Positions 33,523-38,047 of a stretch of DNA of 38,047 nucleotides are shown here, piece after piece. Below the pieces are notes generated by a model. The model saw only the letters and a list, made by a program, of their open reading frames with translations. It was not told where the DNA came from and did not search any database. Position 1 is the first letter of the stretch, and each line of letters starts with the position of its first letter. Made by a program: the position numbers and the translations under genes. The DNA is from Planctomycetota bacterium. GTDB taxonomy: Bacteria > Planctomycetota > J132. Location of the stretch: assembly GCA_003694635.1 (NCBI GenBank), contig RFKQ01000048.1, positions 1-38,047 on the forward strand, given 5' to 3'.

Positions 33523-35001
33523 TTATTTTGGAAAAGAGTAGATATCCAGGGCATCTAAGAAGGTGGTAAAAAAATTTTTTCTGAGTATTTGAAATTCGTT
33601 GGTACCGGCGAACTCGAGGATTTCTTTAGCTAGGGGTAGGCCGAGGCATAGAATGGTATATTTTTTATTAGGTAGTACAGGCTGATTTGCGATGGAGTAG
33701 ACGATTTGTTTTTCTTGTTGTTTTTCATTTAACCCGGCAAAGAGGATATTGGAGCTACGCAGAGGGTGTTTGTAGAAGGCGAGGATTTGTTGGCCAGTGA
33801 GTTGGAGCTTGAGGGCAATTTCGTGGGGTGGGAGGTGGGATTTGAGGGTAGGTAGAAGGAGGAAGGAGAGGGGAAAGTGATTTTGTAGATTCAGGTGGTA
33901 GTGGGAGGTGTGGAGGATAAGTTGGGCTTGGGTTTCTCTTTGGAGGAGGAGATAAAAGGTTTGGGTGAGGTAGGCTTGGGAAAGAGGGGTATTTCGCGAG
34001 CAGATAGGGGGCAGGGTTAAGGTGGAGGAGATATATTTCTTTTCGAGGTTTTGGAATTGTTTGGCGAGGAATTGAAGTATTTCTTGATCAGGGGGATAGG
34101 GGTTTAGGGAGATTTGTTTTCCTTGGATTTGGAGGGTACGGTGTTTCCAGCGGAGGTGGAATTGGCTGATTTGATGATTGGAGTGGGGCTGTTGGAATAC
34201 ATTTGTGTTGGCGATGCGGTAGTGTTGGAGTTGAGTGTTGGAGGGGTAGGAGCTTAGGATTATATCCAGTTGATTGTATCTGGAGGCTAGGGCGGCTTCT
34301 TGGAGGAGGTTGGGAAGTTTTTTTTCGGTGAGGATAAGGAGGGTTGTGTCGGTTTGGGGGAGAAGGGCTGGAAGAAATTGGTGCAGGGATGAGGAGGCGG
34401 GGAGGATTTGGATGTTTTGAAGCAACTTCGCCATTGGTGGCTTAGGTGGGGAGGGTAGGGTGGTGGCGAGAACAGCGATTTTTTTCTTGCCAACGTGGAG
34501 GATATGGTAGGGGGGAAAGAGGTAGGTGGATTGGTGGAGGAGGTTTGTGGTAAGGAGGGGGAGTTTCAGAGAAGAGCGGGGGGAGTAGAACTTTTGGAGG
34601 GCGATTTGTTTGAGGGTGGGGGTGAGGAGGTTGTAGTGCAATTTCCGAGCGAGTTTGGCGTTGATTTTGGCTTTTGTTAGGCGGGTATAGGGATCGGCAT
34701 AGTTCCAGAAATTTCCCGTATCCACGAGGAAAATTGGCATTTGGCTGGATTGGCGGATGGTTTTGAGGTAGGTGGAGAGTTTGGCGATGAGGAGGTAATT
34801 GGAATTGAGGTTTTGGGTGCAGATGAGGAGGGCTTCATCTTTGTGTGGAGCGGGAGTAGCTGGGGAGGAAAGGGTGCACAGAACGACCAGAGTCCATATC
34901 CCGATTCTTCTCCAGCTAGGGTTGATGGGGGAGGTGCTCGATGGTTTCGGTTGGGTTAGGTGTTTTTGGGCTTTGTGATTTGGCTGGAGCTTGCCAATCA
35001 T
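33523..35001 (-). CDS. Secreted 5'-nucleotidase-like protein with lost metal ligands (pseudoenzyme)
   Basis: A 492-residue protein whose order of strands follows the UshA/CpdB-type 5'-nucleotidase family. LICTQNLNS stands where TNDxHG is expected, LVDTGNFW where DxGD is expected, LLTTNLL keeps the conserved Asn, and LDIILSSYP stands where GHTH is expected. The C-terminal part keeps the 5_nucleotid_C pattern (RNTPLSQAYLTQTF, KLQLTGQQILAFYK). The Asp, His and GNHE ligands are gone, so catalysis is unlikely and a binding role is possible. A hydrophobic segment at about 33-48 (IGIWTLVVLCTL) acts as signal or anchor. The only start is ATG 35001, with GAGG 9 nt before it, which overlaps the upstream gene by 86 nt. 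Confidence 0.65.
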   Translation of the reverse strand: MIGKLQPNHKAQKHLTQPKPSSTSPINPSWRRIGIWTLVVLCTLSSPATPAPHKDEALLICTQNLNSNYLLIAKLSTYLKTIRQSSQMPIFLVDTGNFWNYADPYTRLTKAKINAKLARKLHYNLLTPTLKQIALQKFYSPRSSLKLPLLTTNLLHQSTYLFPPYHILHVGKKKIAVLATTLPSPPKPPMAKLLQNIQILPASSSLHQFLPALLPQTDTTLLILTEKKLPNLLQEAALASRYNQLDIILSSYPSNTQLQHYRIANTNVFQQPHSNHQISQFHLRWKHRTLQIQGKQISLNPYPPDQEILQFLAKQFQNLEKKYISSTLTLPPICSRNTPLSQAYLTQTFYLLLQRETQAQLILHTSHYHLNLQNHFPLSFLLLPTLKSHLPPHEIALKLQLTGQQILAFYKHPLRSSNILFAGLNEKQQEKQIVYSIANQPVLPNKKYTILCLGLPLAKEILEFAGTNEFQILRKNFFTTFLDALDIYSFPK

Positions 35002-36004
35002 TTTGCCATTCCTCTTCTTCTTTTTCTTGGATGAGTTGGTCCACCTCAGCTTTTTCTTGGAGGTAGAAGAGAATTCCCCAAAGGTTCCAGAATGTCACGA
35101 GCATATGCCAGAGCAGGCAGATATTGGCGCCTTGGGTGCGGCTAGCGGCGACGATATCGAAGAGGTGCTGGAAGACCGCTTCTCCGACGCCCCAGGCTCC
35201 GAAGGAGATGGGGATAGCTTGGACGACCATGGCGATGGGGACGACTACGAAGTAGCTACCGAAGGTGAGGGAGGTTTCGTGGAGAGTTTGGGCGAGGCAG
35301 TAGAGGACGCTGATGGTAAGGACGTGGCTGATTAGGGATAGGAGGATTGCGTAGAAGATGTAGATAGGTTTTTTTCTGTAGAGCGTCAGGGAGAGGTAGA
35401 GTTTGGAGAAGCCTCGTTGAAGGAGGGAGGGAGAGTGTGGATTGATTTTTTGTTCCCATTTTTGGGGAAGTTTCAGGTGGTGGGTGAGGAAGAGGAGGAG
35501 GGAGAGGAGGAAGAGGGTGCTGATGCCAAAAAGGAGGAGGAGAAGGTAGCGGAAGTTGGGGTTTGACCAAAAGAAGGAGAGACTGAATAGTGCGGCGATG
35601 CTAGCTAAGAGGACGAGGGAGATTAGGCCTAGTACTCTATCGAGAAGAACGCTAAAGAGGGCTTGTGCGCGTCTGGTTTTTTGTTTACGAAAAATATAAT
35701 AGCCTTTGACCATATCCCCGCCTACAGAGCCAGGCATAAAGGTGTTGAAGAGATAGCCAATGTATGCGATCTTAAAGGCTTTCCAGAAGGAGATAAGGAC
35801 ACCTTGGGATTCGAGTAGAAGTCGCCAGCGTTGGACGGAGACGCACATGGAAATCCCATTCAAAGCTAGGGCGACCAGAAGCCATTCCCACCGTTGAAAG
35901 GCCCTAGCAACCTTGCGAATATCCAGATCGCCTTTTTGGAAAAGATAGAAGAGAAAGGCGAGAGCGATGAAGATTTTGGCAAAAAGAAGAGCTTTTTTTT
36001 TCAT
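34916..36004 (-). CDS. LPG-synthase-type transmembrane protein (UPF0104/AglD family)
   Basis: A 362-residue polytopic protein with about eight membrane helices. YLFNTFMPGSVGGDMVKGY near residue 95 and VQAIPISFGAWGVGEA near residue 270 are the two hallmarks of the lysylphosphatidylglycerol synthase TM family (PF03706). The soluble aminoacyl-transferase domain of MprF is absent, as in flippase-like or glycosyl-transfer-related members. The hydrophilic tail (EKEEEEWQNDWQ and beyond) overlaps the next gene. No clear ribosome binding site precedes ATG 36004, and a TATAAA lies 5 nt upstream of it, so the message may be leaderless or nearly so. Role in lipid export or modification is inferred. Confidence 0.8.
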   Translation of the reverse strand: MKKKALLFAKIFIALAFLFYLFQKGDLDIRKVARAFQRWEWLLVALALNGISMCVSVQRWRLLLESQGVLISFWKAFKIAYIGYLFNTFMPGSVGGDMVKGYYIFRKQKTRRAQALFSVLLDRVLGLISLVLLASIAALFSLSFFWSNPNFRYLLLLLFGISTLFLLSLLLFLTHHLKLPQKWEQKINPHSPSLLQRGFSKLYLSLTLYRKKPIYIFYAILLSLISHVLTISVLYCLAQTLHETSLTFGSYFVVVPIAMVVQAIPISFGAWGVGEAVFQHLFDIVAASRTQGANICLLWHMLVTFWNLWGILFYLQEKAEVDQLIQEKEEEEWQNDWQAPAKSQSPKTPNPTETIEHLPHQP

Positions 36005-36090
36005 GGGATTTTATACGCAAAAAAGGGAACTTTTTGAGCTAGAGCTTTCCAAACGTGAGCGATCCCGCTCCCAAGGGTTTCATATAGAGG

Positions 36091-36714
36091 TTATTCTCGG
36101 ATCTGGAAGGATTTCCAGACGCCGGGAAGGAAGGGCAATTTTTGTTTGGTGAGGTGTTCTAGGGTTTTGTGGATGGCGTAGCGCACGCCGATGTTCTCCT
36201 CTTGGTCTATTCGTTGGATGAGTTGAGGGACGATGGATTTTTCTCCGATTTTGGCCAAGGCTTTGGCGGCTTCTCTGCGGCAGTGGAAGTTTTCCGCTTT
36301 TTCTAAAACGGCGAGAAGAGGTTGGATAGCGGTTTTGGTGCCGTATTTCTGGAGCGCTTTGATGGCTTGGTAGCGCACGATAAACTTTTCGTCTCGTAGT
36401 CCTCTGAGGTAGTAGGGATTGCATTGTGCTTTTCCGAGATAGGCTAAGACGTCGATGGCGCAGGCGCGGATCACTTCATTCGGATCTTGTTTGGCCAGGT
36501 AGCCTATTTTTTTAATCAGATGATTTCTAGCTGGGGGGCGGAGGTTTTGGAGGGGGAAGTCGAGGATTTCGAGGAGAGCTTCTTGGCGTTCTTTGAAAGG
36601 GAGGGCGGAGAATTTGGGTTGGAGGACTTTCCAGGAGGAGCTAGCGCAAGCAGGGGCGAAAAGGAGAAAAAAAAGGGAGAGTGGAAAATATTTGGTTTGG
36701 GATGTGATTTGCAT
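36091..36714 (-). CDS. HEAT-repeat lipoprotein
   Basis: A 207-residue protein with a signal peptide ending LLFAPAC, a weak lipobox with Cys at about residue 24. The mature part is HEAT-like helices with PBS/HEAT signatures (DPNEVIRACAIDVLAYLG, DEKFIVRYQAIKALQKYG, CRREAAKALAKIG, GVRYAIHKTLEHL). It is probably a periplasmic scaffold. Only a weak purine-rich AAAGAAAAA precedes ATG 36714. A minus-strand promoter 290 nt upstream could give it a long structured leader. Confidence 0.75.
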   Translation of the reverse strand: MQITSQTKYFPLSLFFLLFAPACASSSWKVLQPKFSALPFKERQEALLEILDFPLQNLRPPARNHLIKKIGYLAKQDPNEVIRACAIDVLAYLGKAQCNPYYLRGLRDEKFIVRYQAIKALQKYGTKTAIQPLLAVLEKAENFHCRREAAKALAKIGEKSIVPQLIQRIDQEENIGVRYAIHKTLEHLTKQKLPFLPGVWKSFQIRE

Positions 36715-36996
36715 TTTTTCTTTTTACTTTTTTGGAAGATAGGGGTAAAATAAACAGAAATTCGGCAAAGGGAGAATTGTCTTTTGTGCTCGGGAGTATA
36801 GATTTCGTCTTTTGATTCTATGGGAATTAGGTTTTTGTTGTCTGGGCTGCTCTCAGGCTTTTCCTCTGGAGATGAGGGCGAGTTCTGTTGGGGGCTTGAT
36901 AAAGGCTCTCATAGAAAGAGCAAAATTCCGGCCAAGGCAAAGAGAGGGGGATGGACCCCCGTAGAGAGCGCAAATTTTGGAATTTACTAATAATTC
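36715..36996 (-). ncRNA. Structured non-coding stretch: long leader of the HEAT gene or a small RNA
   Basis: No convincing coding frame covers 36715-37295. The part below 36996 lies downstream of a good minus-strand promoter. It contains several local hairpins: GGGGG/CCCCC at 36946-36960, GCTCT/AGAGC at 36905-36921, and a longer-range AAATTCC/GGAATTT pairing that encloses the first hairpin. It matches no RNA family I recognise (tested by eye against 6S, RNase P and tmRNA hallmarks). From 37031 to 37240 I see nothing definite. Confidence 0.35.
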
Positions 36997-37001
36997 TTGG
37001 T

Positions 37002-37030
37002 ATTATACTCATCCTTTTTTCTTTCTGCAA
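37002..37030 (-). promoter_or_regulatory. Minus-strand promoter upstream of the HEAT lipoprotein region
   Basis: On the minus strand TTGCAG (37030-37025), a 17-nt spacer and perfect TATAAT (37007-37002). Initiation near 36995 would give about 280 nt of untranslated RNA before ATG 36714. Confidence 0.5.
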
Positions 37031-37239
37031 GAGATAGAGGAAAAAATCGCTGAAAAAAATTCATATAGGAGAGCTTTTGAAACTTACCTTGAATGGTTTG
37101 TTAAGGTTGGGCGATTTTGTCTAGAAAGTATTCAATGGGGGAGCTAAAAATCAGATCAGGTTTTTATTCGCTTGATATATCATTGTTATAGAGGTGCAAA
37201 ATAAGATAAGTCATTTCACTTTGGGGAGAAAATCTAAAA

Positions 37240-37275
37240 TTAGCCTTGACTAATTTTAAATTTAGGTTAATCTAT
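37240..37275 (+). promoter_or_regulatory. Promoter with operator-like repeats of the DtxR-type gene
   Basis: TTGACT (37246-37251), 16 nt and TAATCT (37268-37273) form a promoter. It is embedded in TTAGCCTTGACTAA (37240-37253), an imperfect palindrome, and TTTAGGTTAATCTAT (37261-37275). Both resemble DtxR/IdeR/MntR operator half-sites of the TTAGGTTA type. Repressor bound there would cover both hexamers, so metal-dependent autoregulation is likely. Confidence 0.55.
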
Positions 37276-37295
37276 ATCAAAAAGGATGGAAAGAG

Positions 37296-37997
37296 GTGTA
37301 CACGGAGTCGGTAGAGAATTATCTCAAAGCTATTTACAAGTTATCCTCTCGGCAGGGTGGTGGTTATGCTTCCACCAAGGCCATTGCGGAGGTTTTGGAG
37401 GTGCGTTCTGCGTCGGTGAGCAAGATGCTTCAGCGTTTGGAGAAGATGGGGATGGTGCACCATCGCTCTTATCAGGGAGTTCAGCTTACCTCGCAGGGGC
37501 GTCGTATTGCTTTGCGCACCATTCGGCGTCATCGGCTATTGGAGACTTATTTGTACGAGGTTTTGGGGTATAGTTGGGAGCAGTTGCATTCGGAGGCGGA
37601 GTTGTTGGAGCATTATATTTCTGACTTGTTTGAGGCTAAGATCGATGAGGCGTTGGGTTTTCCCACCCATGATCCTCATGGGGATCCTATTCCTTCCAAA
37701 GAGGGGAAGATGCCCGATATTCAGCACATTGCTTTGGCGAATGTGGAGGTTCCGGGGGAGGTGGTGATTGCGCGGGTACCGGATAGCAGCGCTCAGTTTT
37801 TGTGTTATTTGAAGGAGGTTGGTTTGCTTCCCAAGGTTTCGCTCAAGGTGTTGAGGAAGGAGCCGTTCAACGGTCCTCTTTTGGTGGTGCTTGGGGATCG
37901 GGAGCAAGTGATTGGTCGGGAAGTGGCGGGGAAGATTTGGGTCAAAAAGAAGCGAGATTTGATAGATGGAGGACGTATAGATGAAGAGAATTCGTGA
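37296..37997 (+). CDS. DtxR/MntR-family metal-dependent transcriptional regulator
   Basis: A 233-residue protein starting at GTG 37296 with AAAGGA about 9 nt upstream. A winged helix (residues 1-70, SASVSKMLQRLEKMGMV as recognition region) is followed by the dimerisation domain with His79, Glu83, His98, Glu102, Glu105 and His106. Numbering matches DtxR, but Glu102 replaces the DtxR Cys102, as in Mn-responsive MntR, and Asn8 stands at the Met10/Asp8 site. HDPHGDPIP follows, then an SH3-like FeoA domain (about 155-220). The protein is therefore the long DtxR form, probably sensing Mn(II) or Fe(II). Its coding strand is G+T-rich, opposite to every other long gene in the window. Confidence 0.92.
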   Translation: MYTESVENYLKAIYKLSSRQGGGYASTKAIAEVLEVRSASVSKMLQRLEKMGMVHHRSYQGVQLTSQGRRIALRTIRRHRLLETYLYEVLGYSWEQLHSEAELLEHYISDLFEAKIDEALGFPTHDPHGDPIPSKEGKMPDIQHIALANVEVPGEVVIARVPDSSAQFLCYLKEVGLLPKVSLKVLRKEPFNGPLLVVLGDREQVIGREVAGKIWVKKKRDLIDGGRIDEENS

Positions 37998-38047
37998 GAC
38001 GATCGGGTTTGTGTTGTTTTTGTTGGGGGTTTTGGGGTGTATGATTG
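37981..38047 (+). CDS. Start of a probable lipoprotein gene (3' truncated by window)
   Basis: ATG 37981 overlaps the last 17 nt of the DtxR-type gene and has GGAGG 8 nt upstream. The visible 22 codons read a short basic start, then a hydrophobic core and VLGC, a lipobox. Coupling to a DtxR/MntR-type gene suggests a metal ABC transporter substrate-binding lipoprotein, but only the signal peptide is visible. Confidence 0.55.
   Translation, partial: MKRIRETIGFVLFLLGVLGCMI

Noticed and set aside
36827-37030. Minus-strand frame of 67 codons
   Set aside because: Its start overlaps the -35 element and its early codons contain the TATAAT of a good promoter; no ribosome binding site precedes it.

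Overview
The window reads like a chromosomal segment of a bacterium with large numbers of Hanks-type Ser/Thr kinases, TPR and HEAT proteins, secreted proteins of unknown function, zinc-ribbon/kinase fusions and EF-hand proteins. That gene style fits Planctomycetota or a neighbouring deep lineage; this is an inference from gene content, as no rRNA or standard marker gene is present. Promoters upstream of the tRNA genes match the sigma-70 consensus closely (TTGACA or TTGACT, 16 nt, TATAAT or TAGAAT). Most genes have a purine-rich AGGAG-type ribosome binding site. There is no transposase, integrase, CRISPR array or phage gene.

Layout. (1) 1-11.2 kb, plus strand: the 3' end of an RqcH/NFACT gene, a TPR-like lipoprotein, a Ser/Thr kinase with an N-terminal cyclic-nucleotide-binding domain, a TPR protein, a MurJ-like flippase and a 1942-residue alpha-2-macroglobulin with an intact thioester motif. 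A tRNA with a CAU anticodon lies on the minus strand at 3.8 kb. (2) 11.2-22.3 kb, minus strand: a three-gene unit (GH57 branching enzyme, secreted protein, DUF177), a two-gene unit of large unknown proteins, a tyrosine phenol-lyase-like enzyme and a kinase/response-regulator hybrid. (3) 22.4-23.7 kb, plus strand: a stand-alone receiver protein, divergent from the hybrid kinase, and a membrane-anchored unknown protein. Three degenerate copies of a hairpin-bearing repeat follow. (4) 23.9-27.3 kb, minus strand: a secreted protein with ten EF-hands, an overlapping pair (metallo-beta-lactamase fold, ATP-grasp), and a tRNA-Ser(GGA)/large SRP RNA transcription unit. (5) 27.5-36.7 kb, minus strand: urocanate hydratase, TrmB, a GroES-like protein, a kinase with a C-terminal PATAN (DUF4388) domain, a channel-like RCK protein, two secreted proteins (one a degenerate 5'-nucleotidase homologue), an LPG-synthase-type membrane protein and a HEAT lipoprotein. 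(6) 36.7-38.0 kb: a structured non-coding stretch, then a DtxR/MntR-type metalloregulator with its own promoter and operator-like repeats, overlapping the start of a probable lipoprotein gene cut by the window edge.

How the genes may work together. Three kinases carry three different sensory or output partners (cNMP-binding, receiver, PATAN), which points to Ser/Thr phosphorylation as a main signalling currency. The secreted and envelope proteins (A2M, flippase, TPR/HEAT lipoproteins, EF-hand protein, LPG-synthase homologue) point to an elaborate cell envelope. Housekeeping functions (SRP RNA, tRNAs, TrmB, RqcH, DUF177) are scattered between them. All functional links are inferred from domain content and adjacency only.
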